This document shows, in pieces, positions 38,601-53,600 of a stretch of 64,000 nt of DNA (position 1 is its first letter; each line of letters starts with the position of its first letter). The position numbers and the translations under genes were made by a program. This DNA comes from Blastomussa wellsi (lineage: Eukaryota > Cnidaria > Anthozoa > Scleractinia > Plerogyridae). Location of the stretch: the NCBI GenBank assembly GCA_947652115.1, contig OX393569.1, positions 15,767,508 to 15,831,507 of the forward strand, written 5' to 3'. Below the pieces are notes generated by a model. The model saw only the letters and a program-made list of their open reading frames with translations, ran no database searches and was not told where the DNA came from.

Positions 38601-41600
38601 CCAGCCTTAGATATCATGGTCTCTCTATTGCCTGGGATATTGAAGACTTGGTCACTCTTGGAGGTCAAATCAAGGTATAGTTAAATTGTTTTATCTTTAA
38701 GAACAACTAACAAGTAGCTTCTACATGAAATATAGCTTTGAAGTAAGGCAAAGGCAAAAAAAAAAAAGAGTCACAGACTTCAGCAAAAATGTACAAAAGT
38801 ATAATTTTCTGTTTTACCAGTTGTGGTATCGAATTCTCTGAACCTGTAGCATAAGTAATACAGAATCATAACACAAACACAGTGTGAGTATGTCATGTAT
38901 TACTTGAGGTAATCTTCACTGCCAAATGAAAGTTGAGTCAAATTGATCTTGTCTCATTACAAACGTTTCTCCTTAACTACAATCCCTGCAAGTACTTTGT
39001 AAGCTTCCTTGTTCTTTTTTTTGCATGACAATACATTACACGTTGAATGGAATTGCTTGGACTGTGGGTCATCTGCCAGTTAAAGGCAATTTTAAAAGAT
39101 GAATTTGTTCTTTCCTTACTCTGACTTTTCATCTGCTTGTGTTAACTTGTATCTTGTTGTGTAAAATGTTTGGATGTGCTCGCAAGCTTGTTTAGGTAGT
39201 CAAGAGGCTATAATATTCATTTCCGTGCTAAGGGCATTGTTTTAATTTGTTGTTTAGGCCTGTCCATATTATGCAGCAAGGGAGTTAATGAAAGAAGCTG
39301 ACATTATTTTCTGTCCATACAACTATCTTATCGACCCCAAAATCAGACTGCAGGTAGGATTTGTAGTCTGTAACTCTTTGTATCTTAGTATTCCACTGGG
39401 TGTTTAAGCCACCATGACCTAGGAAAACAATAGAGGTTTTGGGCAAGTGGAAAACCAAGCTCTGTCATTTTGAGACTCCAAGATGGCAGGTGAACATGTG
39501 AACAAGATAAGCCTGTGCCCCTTGTGAGGTATGAGGCTGCAACTATCAGTTTCAGTGTACACCACCTGCCCGGTTATCTCCCTGGGGTTTCAAAATGTTT
39601 TCACGTAGGTGGCTGTTATAAGCGAGCTGATTGCTATGCCGTTGCTGGCTTGTTTTGAAACCCCTGATCTCCCTAATGGCCAGTCAGTTAATGTTAGGAA
39701 CAGTTTGATTCATTTAACAGTTTTGATCTGTTTACAGATGGATATTAGCCTCAAGGACCAGATTGTAGTTTTGGATGAAGCACACAATGTAGAGGACTCA
39801 GCAAGAGAGGCAGCCAGCCTTACTTTGACAGCTGTGGACTTACAGAACACTTTGGATGACCTGGATAGGCTTGGTAAAGAAAAAAGGAAAACTAAAATTA
39901 CTAATTCAACTCTCTACACATGTAAATGGACCCTTCTGTAAGGCAGACACCTTTGTTAGACAGACTGTGTACAATTTGCAGTCTTATTACTGGGTCTACC
40001 TATCTATACACAGTTGGTTGGGCATTCTTGGAAGGGATTGTGGACGACTGAGGAAATATTGAATATTGGAAGGGTCATGTCGTGCATTGAACTGCTTGAT
40101 TTATATTAAGATAAAGTACTGTATATCACAATCAGACCATGTCATAAACAAAATCATACCAAATAGTTATCCTAACCTTGTGGTAACTTTGATTTTCTCT
40201 CTAGTACAACTACAGGTTTTGACAGATCACCATAAATCTTTACATCTTATGGTAAGCAAACCACTTTCTTCTTTACCTGGGTGTAGATTACCAAAACATA
40301 AAGAAATTGTAATAAATTAAAATATGTAGATCTGGTCCCACATTCACATCTCTCTTTGGGCCTGTGTCATTTTAATGCTAACATAGGGAACCTAAAAACT
40401 GCTTGACGTTTTATAGATGTCAGATTATAATCCCATAATTTAATATTATACACCTTATTCCAAAATGGCTGCTGATTTATGTACATACAAATTGGCCCTT
40501 GTTGCCTTGTTCAAGTTAAAATATTCTTTTGAGTTTTGAGCTTAAAAATGAGGCAACAATGGATAATTTGAATACCAACAAAAGAATGGTAGATGGTAGC
40601 CATTTTGGATTAAGGTGTATAGAATTGTGTGACATTGAATACAGAATTGCACCATAGTGCTGACTGCTGAGGCCACTTTTCATGGGAATTTGCTGAAGGA
40701 AAATGTACTAAATGATTCATTATTTACTTAGCAAAGTAACACACCGGTAATCATGGTCATGATGCAAGTTGGAGTTGTCATCTCAGGCTCAATATTTTGG
40801 CATACACCATGATTCATGCCAAATTCTTCTAAATAAAACTAAAGAAAAGGTGTGTTAGGTAGGAATTAAAATTTGGATACTGACCAGGGAAAATTTGTTT
40901 TGGCTCTACAGGTTGGGAGTTTTTTAAGGTGGATACATGAAAGTTCTGCTCATTTGAAAGAGCATGGCTTTGAACAGTCCTCCAAAGTCTGGTCTGGAAA
41001 GGAAATTGTGGGAGCTATGGAGAAACAAGGAATCACACCAGGAACATTCTACATTTATTATGTACATGTGGCTTTGTATTTATTTGCAATATGTATTACT
41101 TGTAACTTTAGTAAGTACAATGCAGGGTTGTCAAGATTTGAAGTATGCGGAGATGTTTTGAAAGTAGACAGCACTGGGGGCTCTTTTTTTAAGCGCTTTG
41201 TAATGACCGCTTTTTTCCCACTTATCTCCGCCAAATTGTAGCCGGTGAAAACATTTAAGTAGCTGGCGATATTGCCGGTCGCCAGTGCTTATTGACAACC
41301 CTGACAATGCAACGTTTGTTGCTCACTTGCATAACGAGGCAAGAGCCCAGAAAGTTTAACTTGAATGCAGCCCTCTTCTATAGGAGACAACTCCTCACAG
41401 GCTAAGGTAAATTATCTTCCAACTAAATTATAAAAAGATAAACCAAAACAAGCAGAACGTTTCTTGGTGAGCAAAGTTTGCATACGAACCTGCTTGTCCG
41501 AAGGGCTAAGGTGAAAGTCAATTAATTTTAGCCTGTTAGTTGCCTGAACAATTTTATACTGCAAATTTTGTGCTCAGATTCAATTTTCTGTTAGTGGGTG

Positions 41601-44600
41601 CTTGTGGAAATTCTAGAATTTTCATGACACATCTATTTTCTCTTTACTGATAGGAGCATTTTCAGTTTGTAATGATAGCCATGAAGGATCCAACCAGGTA
41701 AATGTGATTATAATTTTAAAAAATAATAGTTACATGTATTTTAATTTTTCAGACAGTTTTCAACTTGTGATTATAGAAAGAAGTTTGAGATTCTCAAGTG
41801 GATGTACTTGTAGACAAACATAAACGCAATGCATGCAAGAGTTATTTTTTGGGTTATACTGATTGAATCCAAATTGGTTTTTGACTTACCATGGTTTGTT
41901 TTCTTTTGCAGAGCAAGTAACATACCTTCTTTGACATCTCATAGTCTTTCTCTTCTGGAGGGAATATTTTTGATTGGCAAATTTATGATGGGGAACGATA
42001 TGCAGTATATTTCAGATTACAGGTACATGAAATCAATATTTTATGCGTATTATTTTTGCTGTACCTTTGCCATGGAAAGGAGCTAGTCAAAACCAAAATA
42101 AATACGCGGTATATTGTTCATTTAACAATCTTTCAGATGTGCCATTTTGAAAACGTCAGTTATGGTTCGAGATGTAGTGTTGGTGAGTTAAAATTTCTTT
42201 CATGGTGATCGGGGTTTGGAAATTTGATCTTAATTAGCATAGATTTTTATGATTTTATTTCAGTCTTTGATTCATTTTCTCCATAGTTAAAGTTTCGATT
42301 AAGACGATATATCAACCCAGGGTTCATATGGGTCAGTATATGGAAAACTTGGAAAGTCATTGAATTTAGAATTTCATTTTCCAGGCCTGGAAAGTCATGG
42401 AATTTAAGCGTGGGTCATGGAAAGTCATGGAATTCCAATGGCTATTAACTTGTTGCAATTGTACACCTACATTGTAAAACACTGGGGGTGACAACTCTAG
42501 CAAATGCTGTTTGAGTCAGTTCTATGAGTAAATGAAAGCCATCTGGATAATTTGGAATATTGTTCCAATTTTTTTGGTGACATTCTCAAAAAATCCCAAA
42601 CTTCATTACTTCATGTTTCCTGGAAGAGTTTTGCGTTTCTCCCAAAACTGGCTTTCTTAGAGTTACTACAGAAGCCAAATGATGAAGACTCTAAAGGTAC
42701 AGATTCACGGCTTTGCGCATGTGCAACCTATAGCGTAGGCCCATAAGACTCCATTGTTAAAGGACAATTGCAAGTATGCAAATGACTTTTGCGGGCAAAT
42801 TGCCTTTGAAAAACTTGGCAATATAGGTGTTATTTCATGTTTGAATTTCTTTTGTTTGATCTGACTCTGATGCTCTAAGTACCTTGTTCACTTAATCAGT
42901 ATCGCAAAGATCCCGAAAAACTCGAGTTCAAAAATGTTTATGCACTTATGTATGTATCTACACGCTACCATGAGTACATCTTGAAAGAATGATGCAAACA
43001 TTTTTTGTAAATATCAACGGATTTTCACAGAAAATGTGAAACTCAGTGCTGAACATCGAATTCATTGTCGACCCGTCAAGTTTATTCTGGACACAGGCAC
43101 AAGTTCACAACTCGAAAGCGATTGGTTCATAGACAATAGAGTTGATTAGGCTTGCACATATGCAGAACCGTGAAATTGTCCCTGAGTGTTTAGCTTTGGA
43201 AAAAACTATTTGGGACGCTATTTTCATGTAAAAAAATCTATTTCTTAGGCAAAGAAATGTTTTAACAAGGATTTATTTCATTTCATTGCATATAAATGAA
43301 GCCTGGGGGATGGAGAAGAGCTCATGGAGGTGAGAATAAAATGTGTATAATTATTAATCGCCTCTGCTTAGGGAGAAGAGTAAATAGCTTCTTACTAATC
43401 AAGCATTAAGGTCGAGACACACTATGTGACAAATCGCTGCGACATGTCGCCGCGACAGGTTGTTGCAAAAAATCGCCTCGTGTGACATGTGAAAATCTTT
43501 GTCACTGCGATCTGTCGCACGAATTCAAACCAGTTTGAATTCGTGCAGCAGATCGCAGCAACGAAATAGGCGCAAGCAGCCTTGTCGCAGCATTTGTATG
43601 GCTTCTGCGACAAAATTTAAATCAGCCAATGAGGGAGTGTCAATTTTTTCTAGTTCACATTTCCCCTCTTCCCAAAACAAACTAGCTGCTAATCAGTAGT
43701 AATTTTTACTTCCAATAGGAATGAGGAAGGAATGGACACATTCTTTGAACTTTTGGTGTCTTAACCCTGCTGTGGTAAGCTAGTTTCTCAGCACACAAAA
43801 TGTGTTTAAGATGGAATCCATCAGGAAGTCGAGTAATATTTATTTGAGTTGGACAAAAATCGAGTACCAGAATAATTTAAATCATATTGTGTCATTTTCT
43901 ACCATTAATAAAAGGTAAAGATGTAAGTAATTATCTGTGATAACACTGACAACAATTTCAGAGCCCAAGAAAATGAATTTTAAATATCACAAGCTATAGG
44001 CAAAATCGTACATGTAGTGGAACTTCGAAATTTGTTTTCGATGTTTGGTGTTGTTAGAAAAGACTTCTTTTGATAAGATAATTGAAGCAGTAACACAAAA
44101 GTTTGCAATAAGGTGTAAATAATTTTGGTACAACAATTTCTTATCAGAGCCTGAAAAAATGAATTTCAAAGTTTGCAAGCTAAGGCAAAAGCTCACATCT
44201 TTTAAGCGATTTAGTGGAACTTCAAAAGTTGTTTTCGATGTTTTGTGCTGTTAGAAAAGATTTCTCTTGATAAGATATTTGAAGCAGTAACACAAAAGCT
44301 TGCAATAAGGTGTAAATAATTTTGGTACATAATTTTGTCCAATAAATACTCGAAGTATTTGACGATAAAAATCTGCGATAAAATATTATAAAGCATAACA
44401 CGACGTTTCGACGTTTCCAGAACGTCATTATCAAGTGAAAGTAGAATAATAAAATCTAGTATATATAGTGAGGCGGTGAATAAATTAAATTAAAAGGCAT
44501 TGAAAGTTAAACAAAGAGTTTGGCCCTGATGGAGTCGCTCTGGGTGTTTAAATTGGGTCTTGTTGTTCTTATGTACAGCATTTCATAAACAATTCCATCT

Positions 44601-47600
44601 TTGAAGTGTAACAGAACTTTACCTGTTTCTTGGCTTCTAAACGTAACGTACAGTCAAAACTCCTGTAAGGGGCCCTTCCTCCCAAAAAAATTAAAACATT
44701 GAGCTTACATGTGTGGTCTCTCCTGGTAAATGGGCTCAGGGTGTAAATTTTTCAAGATTCACAACCTTTAGTCATTTCAGATGATTAACTTATGCACAAA
44801 TGAATCAAAAATGCTTTATTTGAGAACCTGAACACATCTAGTAATTAGAAGTCATTTCAGTGCATCCAGTGTGATTGGACAATTACAACATTGGTTTTTT
44901 TGAAATGTAGTCACTTGTCACTAAGGGGAGGTGTGTGTGTCTGTAGGTGGGAAGGGAGGGAGGGGGTGGTGGTGCTTACAGGAAGTAGAGGGAGTAAGTT
45001 TCTAAAGAAACTGTGGTTCTGCGTTGGTGGGAAGTATAACAATATAATTTGGTTTTATCAACTGGGTTGATAATGTGAATTGGCCACCGTAAAGAGATTC
45101 GAGAGCTGATGTTTCGAGCGTTAGCCCCTCGTCGCAGCGAATCCAGTAAGTAGTCATACAGGAAGGTTCGACTTCATTCTGTTTACTTCTTCCATTGTTC
45201 TTGGAGGGAGGGGATGGAAGTGAGTATCTATGTTTTGGAGGAGGTGTTGAGAATGAATAAATTAACATACAGTTTCTCAAGTCTTGATTTCCATTTCCTT
45301 TCATTCCCAGGTTTTCTCGGAGATTGGCTCCGAGGCTCGTTGTATTGTCCTGACATCTGGGACGCTATCACCCATGGCATCCTTTTCTTCTGAGCTTGGA
45401 ATCAAATTCCCAATCCAGTTGGAGGCTAATCATGTCATTGCTAATTCGCAGGTAAGTCTTGGCACAGGTTTTCAAAAATAATATCAAATAACCGCAAACT
45501 CTAATTTGATTTCAACAGACAATCATATTACACATTATTTTAAACAATAAAGCAGTTCAAAACAAAAGTAAAACGATCACAGTGACTCTTGGAAGAAAGT
45601 GGGCCTTGAATAAAATAGCCCAAACTCGGGTGTGACACAGTCCCTTTTAAAAACCATCCACCTTTCTTTGGCTTGTTTAACAAATCAACATGTCTCTTGA
45701 TGCTACAGATGGTGAAGACTTCATTTAAGTGTCTGAGTGTTTAACTTTGGAAAAACTTATTGGGGACATTATTTACATATAAAAAATATATTTCTTAGCC
45801 AAAGAACTATTTTAACAAAGGATTGCATTTTTCCTAGGTATGGGTTGGAACTCTGTCAGCAGGACCAAGTGGATCGGCTGTTAATGCCAGTTATCGCAGT
45901 GCCGAGGTACAGCCATTGTCTTTGTTTTGTGTTTTTGGGCAAGAAGTTTTACTTTCACAGTGCCTCTCCCCACAAAAGTGTATATTAACTCTGTAATTTG
46001 GTTTTATCAACTGGGTTGATAATGTCAATTGCCCACCGTAAAGAGATTCAAGAGCTGACGTTTCGAGTGTTAGCCCTTCGTCGGCGCGAATCAAGGAATT
46101 GTGCCAAGCTAAAGCTAAAAATTAGATTTACCTGATAGTAAAGTTCTAGTATCCCTTCAGGAGAGTGACAAGGCTTCTATTCAAGATTCCTAGCAAAGTG
46201 TTTTATTGAATATGCAACAAGTGATCTAATCAAATTAAAATGTTTATTTTAGACCTTTACCTTTCAAGATGAGGTTGGCAAGATGATACTTAACGTATGC
46301 GAGGTAATGCAGTCGGAAATAGAAATATCGTAGAGTGTATTTTGTAACTACTAGTTTATTCCCTTGTGTTGTGTCAGTAGATTTTGTTTTTCTTTGCTGT
46401 TTAAAAGAGCTAGATTGAAACATTTTGAATCTTTTTTGCGACGAACCTAATTACCCTTAAAATGAAGGAACCCTCAAAATAAAAATAAAAGGAAAGATTG
46501 TTTTTTATAGATGGAGAATATCGAGACGGATTATAAATGACGAATTTGTCATTTTTGTTGTTGTTGTTCAGACAGTGCCTCATGGAGTCCTCTGTTTCTT
46601 CCCATCTTACAATATGTTGGACAAGCTCAGCAAACGTTGGCAGGTATGACGCAACTTTTTTGGTGGCTCGCTACCATTTTGAGAGAACAATAGAACAAAC
46701 ATCAAGAACAATGCCTCTAGACCCAAAACAACAACAACAACTGCAACATCAGAGGATTAGTAAAGTTTCTAAGAGTTGTTATACTGTAATTAGTAATGCC
46801 TTTTTGTTCAAGATACAGTAATAGCCCACATATAAGGACCTGGGTTTTAAGAACCTGTTAGGCTAAAATTGTCATTTTAAGCCTCCTCCACACAAGAACC
46901 TATTGAGGCTAAAATTTTGAGTTAGGTTCTTATCAGTTGGGTTGCTGTAAACTTTTACAGCACACTTGTGTATGAATTTGGTATCAACATGAGTTTCTTT
47001 GTTATGTACCTGCACTAAACTGCCTATAGGCATTGCTCTATGATACAAATAAATGATTTATTTAACAAATAAAGAAGCCTGAGCCATTTGTTATACTGTT
47101 GTAAAACACAACGGGCATTTGAGAGCACGAGGGAAATATAGAAAACACGAGCCGCAGGCGAGTGTTTTCTACATTTCTGGAGTGTTCTCAAATGTCCGTA
47201 CTGAGCTGTACTGAAGACTGCTTGTCAAAAATAAGTTGGCGAGTTTTCCTGTTGTGAATGTAATGTTTGAAAGTTCCCCTTGATAAAGTGATGAATGTAT
47301 CATCTCTCCTTACAAAAAATATTCATTGTATTACTGCGAAGCCTTACTCTCACGACTTTTCAAAAAGAAATGTAATGCATTTAGTATAAGAAGACAGTTT
47401 GATCAAAAGGAAAAATTCATTTTCTTTGAATTTGGGCATCAACTGTAAAAAGCCCGCTATCTTGCTATTCGCGGTTTCTTCTAACCTTAACCTTGTTCAT
47501 TAAATCCCTGCTATTTCTCGAACTGTTATACAATAACTGCTGTCAGTGTATTCTATAGGAAAACCCATTACCGAAAGAGGGAATTCCACGTTAAATTTCA

Positions 47601-50600
47601 TGAGAAAAACCAATATCTCGAATCGCTAATATGAAGAATTAAACGGGAGAACAATTAGAGGTGCAAAGAAAGAAATTGAAGTTTGTCATTTGCTGAAGCT
47701 ATATTTAAAAGAGTTAGCGTTTTTTTTATTTTTTATTTACTCAGTCCACGGGTCTGTGGTCCAAGCTCATGGACAGAAAAGTTCTTGTGAGTGAACCACG
47801 CAGTGGCGACAAATCAGGTTTGTGATGACTGTTCTATATTCCAAAACTACTGTATTTTGTGTTCATCTTGTTTTCAATCAAAGGTTGGGGGGTAGTCCTT
47901 TTTGTGGACTAATCGGGGAGGCTCCACTCGAAAGGGGTATCTTTTATAGAAAACTGTAAGGAAAGCTGTCATATGTGTATCCAAAAGGACCTTTCAAAGT
48001 CACGATGGGTTTTGGTTTTACTTCTGATTGGTTGAAAATATGGCGCGAGTTTTTTAAACCAATCACCAAGCAAAGTAATGCAAAACCAAAGGAAGCGTGA
48101 ATTACTTTCGACACTCACTTAAAAACCGCTTTATTTTGGTTTACTTAATTTTCAGAGTTTGACGACATCATGCACCAGTTCTATCATGCTGTAAGAACCA
48201 GCGAGGGTGAAGAAAGCGGCGAGCAACTAGGTAAACCTCATTTATTTACATTTTTACCTTTTTCGTTATATAGTAAGCTAATAGGATCCTAAAATGACAG
48301 AGAATACTATTCACAAGGGTCGAATCCTTGGATTTTTACTTAACAAATAAAGAAGCCTAAGCCACACATTAGACTGTCATAAATGTAGAAAACACGAGAG
48401 AGCGCGTAGTGTCTCAGTAATTTTATAATATAAATATTTATAAGACGCAATATAAATTACCTCCTCGTTGACAAAAACGTAGAGGAACTACATAACGATC
48501 GAGGAAAAAAGTTGAACAGGAAGAGTTCTGTCTCAGTATCCTACAGCTTGTTGTCTGAAGAACATCATCAACCATTAGATAGTGAAGGAGGGCGACGTAA
48601 CCGAATTGTTACGGTGATAATTTTAAGAATTTTAAGTAACCAAGGTCCATGTTTTTTGTTTGTGTTCCTATTTGGAGGTTTAGTATTTCAAATTGTGTAT
48701 GGCTGCCTTGTTGTTTATCTTGCATGAGAGACCTTCAGATTGGATGCAGGTATAGCACCTCTCGCAAAGTCTCAAATGAATGGCTAGCTTCTTCGAAAGT
48801 TGAACATAACAAAGAACAGGAGCAATGCCCCGAACCCCCAAACAAAAGCAACTGCTACATTGGAGGACCATTAGAAATTATAAGCTTACGAGGGCTGAGA
48901 TTCTCAGTTGTCTGTTTAGATTGTCTATGCACGTCACTAAGAACGAGTTAACAAGTGTGACGGAGAAGGCACTGTCATGCACAACACGCCTTTCGTGCTC
49001 TACCAAAAACCACGCTGGCTTTTGATGGAAGAAACTTTTCCTCACGAGCTTTGTCTGAAACAGATGAGAATTTAGCTAGCGTCTCGTTTAACCAATCCAT
49101 TTTTGAGTGGAACGAAAATCTGTCACCAACTTCATGTACCAAATCTGCAACCAGCTTCATCTACCAAATCTACAACCAGCTTCATCTACCAAATCTGCAA
49201 CCAACTTCATCTACCAAATCTACAACCAGCTTCATCTACCAAATCTACAACCAGCTTCATCTACCAAATCTACAACCAACTTCATCTACCAAATCTACAA
49301 CCAGCTTCATCTACCAAATCTACAACCAACTTCATCTACCAAATCTACAACCAGCTTCATCTACCAAATCTACAACCAACTTCATCTACCAAATCTGCAA
49401 CCAGCTTCATCTACCAAATCTACAACCAGCTTCATCTACCAAATCTACAACCAACTTCATCTACCAAATCTGTAACAACTTCATCTACCAAATCTGCAAC
49501 CAGCTTCATCTACCAAATCTGCAACCAACTTCATCTACCAAATCTGTAACAACTTCATCTACCAAATCTGCAACCAACTTCATCTAACAAATCTGCAACC
49601 AACTTCATCTACCAAATCTGCAACCAACTTCATCTAACAAATCTGCAACCAGCTTCATCTACCAACCTGAACAATCCACCTTCAGAGGAGGATTGTTTGG
49701 ATTGCATTCTAAGATTACTTTGTCCATAATTGGAACGGAAAATCTAATTTGCGATCACAAAATTCGGATTTGAATTGGTTAAAAGGAAGGCTACCTTAAA
49801 TATCGTAAGAACAGTGTAATGCCCCTCTGGAGACATTTCTGGTCCATTTTTCTTGCTGAGAATTCAAAGCTTCGTCCAACATATGTTCGATGTTCTCAAG
49901 TTCCAGTGCGTCGTTACAAACATCTTCAGGGATTGGACTGGCCTTGAAGTTGCCGTGAGCAGGGACTTCATCTTGGCACGAATTTTCCTCTTCGCTTTCT
50001 TCAATGTACGATTCCAAGTCCTCGCTAAAGACAATTGAATGTTCGTCGACATTTTGAAAACGAACGGAGTGGCCAGCACTTTTCCCAGCTGTTCCTAGTC
50101 GTCCTTTTTCGGGGAAACTTCGGGCCTCTTTCGTCTCACTTTCAACTGTTGTTTGGTCTTGGTCGGGAACACTTCGGGCAACACTCGTCACAGGTTCGAG
50201 CTCGACGGAAATCCGCCAAAGATCGAGGAATTCATCATTTGTGGTGGGAAGGGCTGGAAGCCTCCTACCAGATATCATTGAAAGCCGGGGGGTTTCTAAG
50301 CTGTCTTCGCGTATTTCATAAACTTCAGAACGGCCTCTGTTGAAACAGCACGACATGCTCTCGTTTGCCATCTCAGTACAGTGGCATTGACACAGAAACT
50401 GGCACGTGCATCTCTGGCTTCGTAGGACGTAGATGATGGGCTTGGCGGCGCATTGGAGCCAGTACATCCACAGAAAGGCAGTAAAAAGTTCATCTGCGAT
50501 GGCGCTTCTTCCAGCGTGTCCTCTTTGCCTTTTGACGATGAACGCGATCACAATAGGCACCGTGAACATCAAGTATGCGAACACAAACACGATAGATGTC

Positions 50601-53600
50601 CAAGCCGAGTGCACAAATGCGGCGAACGTTAACTTTTCCTCGTTGGAAAGGAGCCCTGGGCTGACACGGCGTCGAAGAGATAAAAGAAACGAAAAGATTT
50701 TCCAAAACGAAAACAGAATAAGCAGTAACCCAACTGGTTTCGTGATAAAGTAAACAATGATTGCAGCATTCCAGTGGTCGTTGGCGTTGACACACAGTCC
50801 AGCATATTCAGCGTAAGTGAATTCTTGACGAGATATAGATACAGTAAATGGAATCGGGAAAACCCAGATAAAGAACAACAATATAGTAGTATTTCGGCTC
50901 GATAAACTGGGGAAACGTTTGCGATAAATGGCTTGGTATCTTTCGTACACCATAGCGCTGACACTGAAGAACGCGACGTTGGCAAAGTAGTTACAAAACA
51001 TGGCGTGTAACGTACAAAAAATGCTGCCAAATAGCCACTCACCGGAGACCAGGGAAATAAAGACAAGCGGCATTAAAATGAGACAGTTGGCCAGGTCTGC
51101 AAAGCTTAGGCTTGCAACAAAAAGGTTCAAAGCTGGGCGGATAATATCGCCAAGGAGCACAGTGTAAACAACCCGGCCATTGCTGAAGACACCAATGACA
51201 ATGAAAATGAAGAGCAATGTTGCCTTCACACCAACGCTGACCAAGCTACTGCCTTGCTCAAACGACGATTGAGTTGTGTTGTTCATGGTTAGCTGTGCCC
51301 TTCGTAGAACGAAATCAGTTCAGTTGAGACTCTCTGCGTTCAAATATGGGAAGAAAAATGTTATGCCGTGCGCCAGTTCAGTATCTTGTCGTTGTTAAGA
51401 CGATTGAGTTGTGTTGTTCATGGTTAGCTGTGCCCTTGGTAGAACGAAATCGGTAATCACTGGCGCGCAAAACAGTTCAGTTGAGACTCTCTGCGTTCAA
51501 ATATGGGAAGAAAAATGTTATGCCGTGCGCCAGTTCAGTATCTTGTCGTTGTTAAACATTCTGCAAGTCTCTCCCGGCTCTAGTTTTGAGTACACTTACT
51601 ACCGTTCGCAAAACAGTTACCGACGAATCAATGCGGTATTTTATTTCGTTGGTGAAATACCGGACTGTTTTCGGAAATGTTGCTTTCCCCGTTGCTTTGT
51701 ATCATAAGCTGTTCTGAATGGAAGCTAACTACTCACCCAGTGTAAGCAAATGCTTGGAAATGAAATATTCAGTTACATCCTCAAACTCCCTCGCTCACAG
51801 AGTTAACGTTCATATGGGACGTGAACGTTACGAACTCATTTGAATAATATTCGAAAAAGATCGTTATTTTAATTGTTATTTGATTTACGTAAGGAAACCC
51901 GAGAAATGCCTTTTACAATGTTAACTACGTCATGGAATTCGCAAGTTCATTACGGTGCCTTATTTAGACATTTTTGTCATTTGGCACAATTAAATACCAT
52001 TTTATTCACTTTTTTGGGAATTACGAAACAAAAGAAAGGGCATGTACTAAAACCAGGAACACCGGAACACCCCGGAACACCAGAAATTTATTTTTTTATA
52101 TATATTTTTAGAAATGTATTGGCATTTGACGGTATTTCTGGTGTTCGAGAGCATACTGACCACATATGGGCAACGTGACAATTTGTTGAACAATGATCGC
52201 CGATATACTGAAAAACGATCGCGCGCGCATTGCTCTTTGAAGGCAAGATTTTTCTTTATTTCTTTCTTCAGGCTTGTAATGTAATTGTTAATTATCATTC
52301 GTAAAAAAGGTAAAGTCTGCATACGAGCCTAGTGGCCCATCAGGCCGGAGCCCCTCATATCATTTTCGTAAAGCATTTAGATTATTCCTTTAATTTGGTC
52401 TTGTGATTAGCAAATTAGTGATTGCAAAAGGTCATTTTCATAATGAAACTCCGTTCAGTATGAAACGTTCTGCACGAGGACTCGCTTTGGAAACAGGTAA
52501 AACGAAACTTGGACACGACCTGTTTGATGGGGGATCAATGAATATACGCGTATGAGATGAGGTCAAAATCGCGAACGCGTCAGTTAAATACGGCTCATCC
52601 TCGGTGAAAGAACCTGTGAAACTCACCAGTGACGTAAAATAAAGAACGAACAAGACAACGAATAACCTCGAAACAATGTAGAAAAGCAAAACAATAGCTT
52701 AAAAACAAAGAAAAAACCACGGGTTGTTACACCGAGGTAAACCCTTAAATACAGGTGATTGTCCTATTGATTTACCTTTGCAAATCTTTCCAATCTGTTT
52801 AAGTATTTATTTACAATCCATTTTCCTGTGTCAGCCATCTTCCTTTTAGAGCAGTTTTCGACCGAGTGCCATGAAACCAAAGTAACCACTCTGACCAATC
52901 ACAAAGGGCACAGAAAATCGAGCGAACCAATCAAAACTCGAAACAAGTACTTGCGCGGGAAAATGTACAGAAGTGAGTCACGATTGGTTTTGCTTACTTC
53001 TGATTGGGTGAGACAATGGCGCGAATTTTCTAAACCAATCGCCGAGCGCCGTAGTAATGCTGAACCAAATCAAACGCGAATTACTTACAACACTCAAGTG
53101 AAAACCGGTCTATTAGCCTCGGTGAAGGGTGAAGAACGTAGTAGAACTAATATTTGCGCCTTCGATGTGTAGATTCTGATGATGAATCAAATGTGGATGG
53201 AGGGTTGTTCCTGGCCGTGTGCAGAGGAAAAGTGAGTGAAGGACTGGACTTCGCTGATAACAACGCTAGAGCCGTCATCACGGTAAGTACATTGTGTTGT
53301 TAATTTATGTATTTTCTAATGATGTAACATATGTATTAGATACTTATTTGTTCTTAACTTTCTAAACTTTGTTCCTGTAAATGCCTGTGATGTACATGTT
53401 CATGCCAATTAACTTGTCTGTGGCAGTGACCAACTCGAAAGCTTATGCTAATTTGGTCACTGTGCACATTTTATTTTTCACTATTTGTGTAATTTAGTTT
53501 GCTTATGTTTCCTTCTTGCAATGTACTTTCATGTAGAAATAATTTGTAAATAGTGCAAAAAAATAAAAAACCTAAACCTAAAAAAACCTAAAACCTTTTA

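Noticed and set aside
42552..42746. Frame read straight through BRIP1 exon 18
   Set aside because: Only 42663-42696 is needed to join exons 17 and 19 in phase. The flanks are intron.
49051..49587. Three long overlapping forward frames of Ser/Thr/Gln-rich repeats
   Set aside because: They are the three frames of a 25-bp minisatellite without stops. No splice sites or start context support them.
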